This document shows, piece by piece, positions 24,537 to 32,801 of a stretch of DNA of 33,864 nt; the stretch's first letter is position 1, and each line of letters opens with the position of its first letter. The translations under genes were made by a program, and so were the position numbers. The DNA is from Chrysochromulina parva (Eukaryota; Haptophyta; Prymnesiales; Chrysochromulinaceae). The DNA lies in NCBI GenBank assembly GCA_002887195.1, contig PJAB01000215.1, positions 1 to 33,864 of the forward strand, written 5' to 3'. The notes under the pieces were generated by a model. That model saw only the letters and a program-made list of their open reading frames with translations. It ran no database searches and had not been told where the DNA came from.

Positions 24537-26909
24537 TCACTGGGGCTCGCAATTTGCGCGCAGGAGAAAACTTTGGATGCGCTTGAGCTCGTCGAGGGCG
24601 TCGAGCACGAGGGGCGCGGCCGGCGACGACGACGGCGACCTCAGTTTCCGTCTCGACGTGGTCGGCGTGGTCGGCGTGGTCGGCGTGGTCGGCGTGGTCG
24701 GCGTGGCAAGCGCATCGACATCACCAAGAGTGCGTGCCAACTTGCCAAGTTCGTTCTCGGCAGCCAGCGCGACAGTCCGAGCCATAGCGCTCTCAACTGC
24801 AGCCGAAGCCGTGGCTCCGCCCTGCCACCCCGCGGTGGCGACGAGAGGAGGTGAGACCTGTAGGTAGCGTGTGATGCGCTGAAGCTCGCCCCGCACGCGC
24901 TCGCCCTCTAGCGCGCGCTGCTGTGCATGGCCCGCGCGCTGCTCGGGGGCCGCCGCCGCCCAGCGATGGAACTGGCGTGCAAGGGAGACGTAGCTCTCCG
25001 CACCGACTGGGCGCGAGGAGCGCACGGTGCACGCCCGGCCATCGGGATACAGCAGCTCGCAAAGCATATCGGGTGTCTCAGTCGAGGGCGAAGGGGCGGT
25101 GGGCCCAGCTGGCCGCATGGTGAGCACGACGCCATCGGCAAAGAGGGCCGAGACGCGCCCATCGCCAAAGAGGCGAAAGCGACCCGCGCCTTCGTGCTCG
25201 ACCTCCTCGAGCAATGCAGCCGGGTCGGCGCTTCGCGCCGCGGAGGCGGGCGCGGATGGTGCACCTGGAGCACGGCGAGCTGCGTCGTCGCCGCAGCTGC
25301 GATACGCCGGCCACTCGCGTGCCTTGCGTGCAAGCGCCTCGCCTATGGCCGTCAGGTCGCAAAGCCGCGCGGGGGGCCCAATCGTTCCCACCATGCCGCA
25401 GCGCTGCCGCGGTGGGACGGCGCCCACCGCGTAAACGGCCTCGCCGGTGCCACAGCCGGTGGCTTCGTCGTCCGTAGAGGTGGCATCAAAGGCGTCTGCG
25501 CCCCTGCCCGGCGCGTACGAGCGGCGGCAGCTCCAGAAGCGCTCATTCTCGGCGAGGCGCAGGAGGCGCCCGTCGCCGAGGATCGTGAGAGTGACCGGTG
25601 GCAGCGGCGATAGGTGCGCCGTAAGCAAGGGTGGTGCCGGCGATGGGCGGATTCGGAACAGAGCGTGCTGCGTGAGTAGCAGCCGCGCACCCTCGGCGGG
25701 CACATCGGCGCTTAGCGGGCGGACGAGGACGAGAGCCTGCGCGGCGCTCAGGCTCATGCGCAGCCGCCACTCGCTCTCATCACTCGTCGCTGGCCCAGCA
25801 GCGGGCAGGAACGTACGCACGATACCGCTCATGGCCGGCGCCGCGGGCTCGTCGAAGGCTCGTGCGCCCTCGCGAGCGAGGATGAGTCGCTGGAGGGCCT
25901 TAGGAAGCGGCGCAGTGGTGCCCGGCACGCTCTGTGGCGCTCGAGCGCGGCGGTCACTGACGGTACGTGCCAGAGGCTCGCATGCGACCGCGGAGCCTGC
26001 GCGCGGCAGCAGCAGCAGCAGCTCGGCCTCGCTCACCCAACCATCCGAAGGCTGGTCCTCGGTCTGGTCGACTGGGGTGCACGTCGAGGTGCGGCCCGCA
26101 GCGGCAGTGCGCGCCAGGCAAAGCGGATGCCGCCACTCCGGGGGAGCATCGGCTTCGGCGCTGTGTAGCTGCACGTAGAAGACGTAACGTTGCAGGTCAG
26201 CGGGCGACGGGCGGAGCGGAAGGACGAGCGACACCGCAGGTGCTGCCTTGGATGACTTGGACTCGGTCGATGCCACCGTCGCCGCCGCTGCAGCTTCCAG
26301 AGTGGTGAGGGGCAGGTCGGCGACCCGGCCAACACACACCGGGAAGCACACGGCGAAGCGCATGCCATCAGGATGAAGTAACAGCCACGCGCGACGGTCT
26401 AGGCTGAGCACGCGGATGGCACCATCGGCGTGGCAGAAGCTATGTTGCGGCGAGGGCGATGCCTCCCAAGGCAGCGCATCGAGTTTGGCGGCGAGGTCAA
26501 AGTGGCGGAACGGCGCCGGCATGAGGTTTGCGAGCAGAGGCCAGAAGAGGCGTGGCGGCGCGTTCGAGAGCACGTTGCGCGCGTGCAACGCCGCTGCCAG
26601 TCGCGGGCGCACAGCTGAGGGTGCGCACGCACACAAGCCGCGCGCCATCTGCGTGCCTTCGGCTGATAGCACCGCGTAAGAGCCCGCAACTTCATTGAGG
26701 AGGAGCGCCGAAGTGTCGCTGAAGGAGGCGATCGCCTCGCCCGTCGGAAGAAGAACGAATCGTAGGAGCACAGCCCCGGCCGCTGGCGAAGAAAGCGCGT
26801 TCGTGTCCATCAGAAATTGCGGCCTCGACCAAAAGGCGGGAATGATGAGTTGCGGCAACCTGTTTGAAAGCTCAGAACTTCGCTCTACCGGGAAAACGCT
26901 CGCATTCAT
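24537..26909 (-). CDS. C5orf34-like protein (DUF4524/DUF4520-type) of unknown function
   Basis: This is a 790-residue protein with ATG at 26907-26909. The N-terminal region (about 45-130) reads LLRFVLLPTGEAIASFSDTS with LSAEG, RPRLAAALHARN and NAPPRLFWPLL, like the small beta domain and following helix of vertebrate C5orf34. Residues about 155-280 include a LLLHPDGMRFAVCFPV strand pair and LQRYVFYVQLHS, then EWRHPLCLAR. A second domain (about 580-685) has GRFRLFGDGRVSALFADGVV and a LYPDGRACTVR stretch, as in DUF4520. These resemblances are from memory and moderate. The tail has a (TPT)n repeat and a coiled-coil-like end. C5orf34 homologues occur mainly in animals and some flagellated protists; their role is unknown. 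Confidence 0.6.
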   Translation of the reverse strand: MNASVFPVERSSELSNRLPQLIIPAFWSRPQFLMDTNALSSPAAGAVLLRFVLLPTGEAIASFSDTSALLLNEVAGSYAVLSAEGTQMARGLCACAPSAVRPRLAAALHARNVLSNAPPRLFWPLLANLMPAPFRHFDLAAKLDALPWEASPSPQHSFCHADGAIRVLSLDRRAWLLLHPDGMRFAVCFPVCVGRVADLPLTTLEAAAAATVASTESKSSKAAPAVSLVLPLRPSPADLQRYVFYVQLHSAEADAPPEWRHPLCLARTAAAGRTSTCTPVDQTEDQPSDGWVSEAELLLLLPRAGSAVACEPLARTVSDRRARAPQSVPGTTAPLPKALQRLILAREGARAFDEPAAPAMSGIVRTFLPAAGPATSDESEWRLRMSLSAAQALVLVRPLSADVPAEGARLLLTQHALFRIRPSPAPPLLTAHLSPLPPVTLTILGDGRLLRLAENERFWSCRRSYAPGRGADAFDATSTDDEATGCGTGEAVYAVGAVPPRQRCGMVGTIGPPARLCDLTAIGEALARKAREWPAYRSCGDDAARRAPGAPSAPASAARSADPAALLEEVEHEGAGRFRLFGDGRVSALFADGVVLTMRPAGPTAPSPSTETPDMLCELLYPDGRACTVRSSRPVGAESYVSLARQFHRWAAAAPEQRAGHAQQRALEGERVRGELQRITRYLQVSPPLVATAGWQGGATASAAVESAMARTVALAAENELGKLARTLGDVDALATPTTPTTPTTPTTPTTSRRKLRSPSSSPAAPLVLDALDELKRIQSFLLRANCEPQ
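24661..24705 (-). repeat. Five perfect 9-bp tandem repeats
   Basis: GTCGGCGTG is repeated five times without change and is preceded by a degenerate copy. On the minus strand it encodes a Thr-Pro-Thr array near the C-terminus of the C5orf34-like protein. All units are a multiple of three, so length changes keep the frame. Confidence 0.95.
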
Positions 26910-26965
26910 TGAGTCTGTAAGGACGATGTATTGCGTCCCAAACTTTATGAACCCGCAAAAATAGC
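26910..26965. promoter_or_regulatory. 56-bp divergent start-to-start region
   Basis: Two oppositely oriented ATGs at 26909 (minus) and 26966 (plus) are separated by 56 bp. Both 5' leaders and promoters must therefore be very short or overlap each other or the coding regions. CTTTATGAACC and AAAAATAG are the only AT-rich segments. Confidence 0.45.
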
Positions 26966-29900
26966 ATGCGGGCGCGAATCGCGTTCATCCTCCTGTTGCC
27001 GGCGCACGGTTCCGCGCAGAACGTTCTGCAGTATTGGATAAGCCTTCGCGACAGCTCACTGCAGTCTTCGGGCCTTCCGCCCTACTGGGCACTTCTCGGC
27101 GATGACATCACCCGCTCGTCACGGCTGAAAAGGGTGCCCGGCTCGACGTTCGAGCGGGATGTGCAGGCGCTCATCAAGTTCTTCAACGTTACGTGCACAG
27201 AGTCGCAGGAAGACCCGACCGACGCGGCCAACCCCTACCGTGGCGCCTTTGCGCAAGTGAGCCAGTGGCGCCAGCAGCAGGGATGGAGCTCAATCGTCAG
27301 CGCGCATGCAGACGTGGCCGTTCAGTGTCGACGGCTCAACATGGAGGGTGGCGAGGAGTTCACGGCAAAGCACTGCTTCTGGAACATCCAGTCGCTCGCC
27401 AACCGGACCGTGTACCCCTCGCCTCAGTGGACCATTGTTGAGGACTGCTGCGAGCGGCTACAGCGGCCGGTGATGCATGTGCACGATGCAGTTTGGGCGA
27501 CCACGCGCGGCGTCGGCCGGTTCCGGCGTAGGGCACCCGGCGTCACCACCGGTGCTGCGGCCACATACGCGCCAGCCGACGACGACGCGTATGTGCCCGC
27601 CCTTGACTGCGATTTGCAGATCAACGAGGAGGATCCGATTTGCCAGCCGCAGAACCTGTACAATCGGAACAGCCAGCGGTGCACGCAGGATAACGTCGAA
27701 CAATGTCGGACGAGGACTCCCGTGTCACGCCGAGGTATCGATAACAACTGTTGCCCGGTTGCAAAGCCCATCGGTCTGCGCTCGAAGCACTACTTCAACG
27801 TGGGCCTCGCTGTGGGCGCAAAGGGCACCATCGTACGCACGATGGACGGCGGCTATAGCTGGGACTGCCTGCGCGGCTGCACACGCACCGCAGGCCAGCC
27901 CGACGCGCCCGACCTGCTCTCCATCTCGGTCAACGTGCGCATGGGTGGGTTCGGCTACGAGAACTCGTACTACAACGCCCAGGCTGGACCGAACATGGAC
28001 GGCGTCGACTTCACGTTGCTCAATTTGCAGGGAAGTAACATCGGCGTGGGCCTCGACGGTGTATACTGGCCTGCCGAGACTCGCATGGAGGGCTATGCTG
28101 TCGGGGTGAACGGTGTTATCCTGCGAATCGATGACGCTGGCGTGACCGGCTGGGACCCATCGGACATCGCCAACAACGACCAAACAGTGGGAGCGGCGAC
28201 CATCGTGCAAGTCACCGCCTCCAATTCGGCCACCGACGCCGGCTGCGTGACCACCAAAACGATCCGAGACGTCTTCTTCTGGAACGTGCACCTGTCCTTC
28301 TTCGTCGGCGACCGAGGCTTCATCTGCCGGTACGGTCTCGCCATTCAGCCGAACACCGCCACGCAGGCCAACTCGGCGGTGGGCCCCGGCCTGAATGTGG
28401 ACGACGTTCTCGATCCGAACACGCCACTTGAGCCCACATGGGACCTAGAGGGTGCCGACGAGCAGGACCTTAGCTGGGGGCGCATCGTCGACAACAGCGA
28501 CTACATGTTCTCCAACTTCCGCTCTGTCTTCTGTCTGCAAGTGGCCGACCTGAGCCCCTTGAACTGGGTGCGGACAGTGATGACCGAGGCCACGATGATC
28601 ACCTACTCGCAGCACCTGACGTGCTTCGCCGTGGGCACCCACCCGGGTACGGCAGGCACGACGAGCGCGATCCTACGCTACAGGAGCCGGGCCGTGTTTC
28701 TCGGTATAGACGACACCGGCAAACCCCTCTTCAGCGAGGACATCAGTTGGAAGCCGCAGAACTCGATGACCACCATGCCCCTCAACGACGTCTACTGCGT
28801 CAAGTCACGCGTGCTGCGAACTAATGCGCAGACGCCGAATTTCGGGGCGAATGACCCACTCTACTGCTACGCTGTCGGCGACGGTGGCCTGATTCGCTAC
28901 ACGGCCAACGGCGGCGATTCGCCGTGGCGCACCCTGTTCTCCGGCGTGCTCGAGAATTTGAATAAGGTCGTCATCATCGGTGTGACGTTCGATGAACAGG
29001 GCTACGGCACTGGCGGCGTGAATGCTGGCAGCCAAGCTGTTGTCGTGGGCGATAATGGCCGTGTGCTGTACACCAACGACGCCGGCAATACGTGGCAAAA
29101 GCTTGAGCGCGTGACTCCCGAGCATCTCATCTCCGTCCAATTCAATGCCTTTGACGACTATTACTACTTCACGGGCGGACTCGAGTTCGCGGCCGAGTCC
29201 GTCTACTTCGAGGATGGAGGCGAGATGAGGATGCCTTTTGGCAACGGCATCGCCACAGGTGCCGTCATGTATGATTGGATGGCATATAACGGCCAGTGCG
29301 GCTTCGGCTCGCCAAACGACGGCCAGGCATGCACGCGCTCGTACAACTGCCGCAAGCCCGAGCTGTCCGTCGTGCTGCGCACAAACTGTGGCGGCACGCT
29401 CACGTCGACGCATTGGCGATGCCAAAGCGAGTGTGTCGACGCGGGAGCGACCGTGGCGGTCGCGCTTGAGGATACGCTCGCTACCGTCGCGGTTTGGAAC
29501 CGTTACTTCGGCACCACCACTTCAATGCAGCAGGGCGTCGCGGTGACCACCCCCAAACTCCCCAGGGCGCGTTTCACGGAGCTCTATGCCCGCGTCCCCA
29601 AGTGTGACGAGGTCTGGACGATCGGGCATGGGCGGGCGTGGCACGAAGACACTCGCGAGACGAAGCGATCAGAGCAGGCCCCGGTCACTCCAGATTGTCT
29701 ATACGTAGACTTTGAGGACGTCAAGGCCATTCGCCCAGCGCATGAGATGTGCATGTACGGCTGGCCACGACACAAGTACATGCTGGACCAGGGGCGGCGT
29801 AGGAAGGTTCTGAACAACGTCACCTCGCGGGCCGCCACTCGGGCGGAGTACACGTTCCTTGGGCGACTGCGGCACTCGCAGGAGAATTGCACCGCGCTCG

Positions 29901-32410
29901 GCGGCCGCTATTACGAGGCCGAGCTCCACCACCTCGAGGACTGCGTATTCGAGTTCGGCGACATGACCTCGTGCACGTCTTGGGAGGTGCACGGTCTGGG
30001 GCACACACTCGACAGGCGTATCGAGCCAAGGTCTACGCGCATTCCCTACATCAACTACAGCGTTATCACCGACCCGTGTTTGGACGAATGGTTCGGTGTC
30101 ACTTGCGACGAGGAGCGCGCAGCCGTCGCAATCCCCAATCAAACCGTCACGCAGCTCTGGCTGTATTCGAACAATCTCCAGGGAGAGATACCTTCGAGTA
30201 TCAGCGAGCTTTTCTCGTTGCGCTCTTTCAGCTTGGGTTCGAACCGGCTGACAGGCCTCATCCCGAGCACCGTATGGCGAAACTTGACCGACCTTAGGTA
30301 CTTATCGCTCGCGGAGAATTCGCTCATCGGCACCATTCCCGAGACGCTCACAGGCCTCCGCAGACTCGAAGAGCTTCGTCTGCACGCCAACGACCTTACC
30401 GGCAACATCCCCACAGCGCTGGGTCGCCTCTCTAACCTGCAATCACTGAGTCTGCACGCGAATCATCTACAGGGGCAGATCCCGTCGGAGCTCGGCGCGC
30501 TGAGCGCGCTCCAGTACCTCTGGATGAGCAGCAACAACTTGACAGGTGCTTTGCCAACTGAGATCGGTCGCCTGGGCCACCTGCGCTACCTGTGGTTTGC
30601 CAACAACTCAATCACGCGAATCCCTGCTGAGCTGGGAGAGTTGACGAGCCTGCGGTCGATAGACGGCAGCAACAACTCCATCTCTGACCGGTTGCCGTAT
30701 TCGCTCGGAAGGCTCTCGAACCTGAAGGTCCTGAAGTTCGGCCACAATCGTCTGCGAGCCACAATCCCCGATGCACTTGGATCGTGCGTCTCGTTGGTCA
30801 TCGTCGAGTTACAGCATAACCAATTGATCGGGCCCGTGCCTGCATCATTCGGTGAATTAGAGGAGCTCACGAGCCTAGACATATCGCACAACCTGCTGGA
30901 GCGTCGAGTGCCCGATTCGATCGAGGGTATGCGCAACTTGCAGACACTCCTCCTCAACGACAACAACTTAGAGGGCGGCCTTCCCAGCTCGATCGGAACG
31001 CTGCGCCGGCTCCAGCACCTGAACCTGGCGCGCAACCGGCTCACCGTGGGGCTTCCCGACACTCTGGCCAATTGCGATAATCTCGAACTCATCGACCTTC
31101 AGAACAACCAGATCGACGGTCCGCTTCCAGCAGGTATCTGGCGGCTGCAAATGCTCGAGTATTTGCTAATGACTGGTAACCGTGTGAGGGGACCGCTGCC
31201 AGAGGGCATCGGCTACCTCGCCCAGATCCGCGAGATCCGCCTGGACCGCAATTTGATCGACGGTACCATTCCGGCGACCATCGGCGACGCCGTGACGCTC
31301 GAGGTCTTAAGAATGGATGACAATCGCCTCTCAGGCTCCATCCCAAGCACCATGGGCCAGCTCCGCAACGTGCTCAACCTAGACTTGCACAAGAATTCCC
31401 TCGTGGGCACGATTCCGACGCAGATAGCTGGGATGCAGAGCATGCTGACTCTCTATCTGCACGAGAACCAGCTCGGAGGGCAGATCCCCGATACCATCGG
31501 CAATCTCAGTTCGCTGAGGGAGCTGCGGGCGTCGCGGAACAGGCTCGCCGGCGTGATTCCGGCGTCGTTCGGAAATCTGGGCTCGCTGCTGCGCCTGCAG
31601 CTCGATCAGAACAGCATCGGCGGCAGTATCCCCGAGACACTCGGCGGCCTGCGCCGCCGCCTTAGGATGCTGCACCTGCAGGGCAATCGCATCAACGGGC
31701 TGCTGCCCACATTCTTCAGGTATCCTGAGTTTCGCTTGGTTTCAATCGACCTCGCTAACAACGAGCTCTGGTGCCCGCTGCCTGCGTGGCCGGCGCTCAA
31801 CAATACTGCCTCTTGCCGGCACTGCCCTAACGACATCTACCTCGATGACGCGCACCGCACATGCTCCGACCACGGAGTTTGTGTCGACGGGCAGCAGTGT
31901 CGGTGCGACCCGATGTGGGAGGGCGAGACCTGCAACCTGCTCCGGTGCCCGAACGCGTGCAACCAGAAGGGGAATTGCATCAACGAGCGCGAGCCGGAAG
32001 CGTGTGTGCTTAGCGGCGGCGCAAGGGCTAACACGACAAGCGTCGTCGACGGTATGTGCGAGAACCTGTCGGATGACTGCATCAAGGCCTTTCACGACTG
32101 TCCTCAGAATGGCATCAGCGTGCAGGTCGACTCGGAGGGCATCGTCCTAGCCGAGGAGATTACGCACAACCAAATCGTGTTCGCCCGTTGCATCTGCGAC
32201 CCGGACGCGGCCTACTTTGGCAACGACTGCTCGATGCCGCCGCTGTCGCCGCCGACGGCCGAGCCGTGGCCGGACCCGTACGCCTCTGCCGCCCCGAAAC
32301 GTGCAGCGCGTGAAGGCGCTGCGGCGAGTATGAGCTTTGTTCTCGTCATGGCCGCGGCGGTTGCGATAGGACGTGCGCAGCAAGGGAGGCGATTTCAGTG
32401 GCCAGGATAG
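26966..32410 (+). CDS. Giant secreted or surface protein: Ycf48-like propeller repeats, 22+ LRRs, EGF-like domain
   Basis: This is a 1814-residue protein with a signal peptide (about 1-18, ending HGSAQ). Residues about 268-720 carry BNR/Ycf48-like propeller blades with the pattern A-V-G-x-x-G-x-I-x-R-T-x-D-G-G: VGAKGTIVRTMDGGYSW, AVGVNGVILRIDDAG, FFVGDRGFICRYG, AVGDGGLIRYTANGG and VVGDNGRVLYTNDAGNTWQK. A Cys-rich segment follows (about 770-815). From about 1030, DPCLDEWFGVTC is an LRR N-cap like that of plant receptor kinases, then come 22 full 24-residue LRRs of plant type (L-x-x-N-x-L-x-G-x-IP) to about 1608. An EGF-like Cys module (about 1620-1665: CSDHGVCVDGQQCRC) and a hydrophobic C-terminal segment (about 1786-1800) end it. 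There is no kinase. Probable role: extracellular ligand binding or cell-wall/adhesion; inferred. One uninterrupted 5.4 kb frame. Confidence 0.92.
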   Translation: MRARIAFILLLPAHGSAQNVLQYWISLRDSSLQSSGLPPYWALLGDDITRSSRLKRVPGSTFERDVQALIKFFNVTCTESQEDPTDAANPYRGAFAQVSQWRQQQGWSSIVSAHADVAVQCRRLNMEGGEEFTAKHCFWNIQSLANRTVYPSPQWTIVEDCCERLQRPVMHVHDAVWATTRGVGRFRRRAPGVTTGAAATYAPADDDAYVPALDCDLQINEEDPICQPQNLYNRNSQRCTQDNVEQCRTRTPVSRRGIDNNCCPVAKPIGLRSKHYFNVGLAVGAKGTIVRTMDGGYSWDCLRGCTRTAGQPDAPDLLSISVNVRMGGFGYENSYYNAQAGPNMDGVDFTLLNLQGSNIGVGLDGVYWPAETRMEGYAVGVNGVILRIDDAGVTGWDPSDIANNDQTVGAATIVQVTASNSATDAGCVTTKTIRDVFFWNVHLSFFVGDRGFICRYGLAIQPNTATQANSAVGPGLNVDDVLDPNTPLEPTWDLEGADEQDLSWGRIVDNSDYMFSNFRSVFCLQVADLSPLNWVRTVMTEATMITYSQHLTCFAVGTHPGTAGTTSAILRYRSRAVFLGIDDTGKPLFSEDISWKPQNSMTTMPLNDVYCVKSRVLRTNAQTPNFGANDPLYCYAVGDGGLIRYTANGGDSPWRTLFSGVLENLNKVVIIGVTFDEQGYGTGGVNAGSQAVVVGDNGRVLYTNDAGNTWQKLERVTPEHLISVQFNAFDDYYYFTGGLEFAAESVYFEDGGEMRMPFGNGIATGAVMYDWMAYNGQCGFGSPNDGQACTRSYNCRKPELSVVLRTNCGGTLTSTHWRCQSECVDAGATVAVALEDTLATVAVWNRYFGTTTSMQQGVAVTTPKLPRARFTELYARVPKCDEVWTIGHGRAWHEDTRETKRSEQAPVTPDCLYVDFEDVKAIRPAHEMCMYGWPRHKYMLDQGRRRKVLNNVTSRAATRAEYTFLGRLRHSQENCTALGGRYYEAELHHLEDCVFEFGDMTSCTSWEVHGLGHTLDRRIEPRSTRIPYINYSVITDPCLDEWFGVTCDEERAAVAIPNQTVTQLWLYSNNLQGEIPSSISELFSLRSFSLGSNRLTGLIPSTVWRNLTDLRYLSLAENSLIGTIPETLTGLRRLEELRLHANDLTGNIPTALGRLSNLQSLSLHANHLQGQIPSELGALSALQYLWMSSNNLTGALPTEIGRLGHLRYLWFANNSITRIPAELGELTSLRSIDGSNNSISDRLPYSLGRLSNLKVLKFGHNRLRATIPDALGSCVSLVIVELQHNQLIGPVPASFGELEELTSLDISHNLLERRVPDSIEGMRNLQTLLLNDNNLEGGLPSSIGTLRRLQHLNLARNRLTVGLPDTLANCDNLELIDLQNNQIDGPLPAGIWRLQMLEYLLMTGNRVRGPLPEGIGYLAQIREIRLDRNLIDGTIPATIGDAVTLEVLRMDDNRLSGSIPSTMGQLRNVLNLDLHKNSLVGTIPTQIAGMQSMLTLYLHENQLGGQIPDTIGNLSSLRELRASRNRLAGVIPASFGNLGSLLRLQLDQNSIGGSIPETLGGLRRRLRMLHLQGNRINGLLPTFFRYPEFRLVSIDLANNELWCPLPAWPALNNTASCRHCPNDIYLDDAHRTCSDHGVCVDGQQCRCDPMWEGETCNLLRCPNACNQKGNCINEREPEACVLSGGARANTTSVVDGMCENLSDDCIKAFHDCPQNGISVQVDSEGIVLAEEITHNQIVFARCICDPDAAYFGNDCSMPPLSPPTAEPWPDPYASAAPKRAAREGAAASMSFVLVMAAAVAIGRAQQGRRFQWPG

Positions 32411-32801
32411 ACACAGGTGGGTCGGAATACTGTATCTTGAGACCGTGAGTCGTTCGCTCTCGTTCGAAACGTATTCCGTATCGTTCACGCCTCGAACATG
32501 AACAGTGTGCCTATGTACTCTTCCTCGGCGATCATATGATCATCCAAGATCTATGTACTCTTCCTCGGCGATCATCATCATCCAAGATCCATCGTCCTCA
32601 CAATACAAATCGTGTTCTTTCTTGACGGAGTTGACTCATCGAAGCGATCCCACGCACGCCTTTTTCGGGGCTTGTGGGTCACTGTGTCTAGCCGGGAGGG
32701 CCCTGCATCGAACGAACGAAAGTAGTGATGCGTCGTCAATTGTTGACGTTTGGAAGTGGCTTCACGCTGAAATTTGTCGCGCCAAAAAGAAACGTAGGCC
32801 C
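32411..32801. other. Intergenic region downstream of the LRR gene
   Basis: About 390 bp holding a 40-bp tandem duplication (32511-32588) and the probable 5' leader of the right-edge gene. The frame of that gene is open from about 32502 and has an ATG at 32553 inside the second repeat copy; part of this stretch could therefore be coding. Confidence 0.45.
32511..32588. repeat. Tandem duplication of a 38-40 bp unit
   Basis: The unit starts CTATGTACTCTTCCTCGGCG and ends CATCCAAGAT, at 32511-32550 and 32551-32588. The two copies differ only by a 2-bp deletion and one local change within the ATCAT run. Confidence 0.92.
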
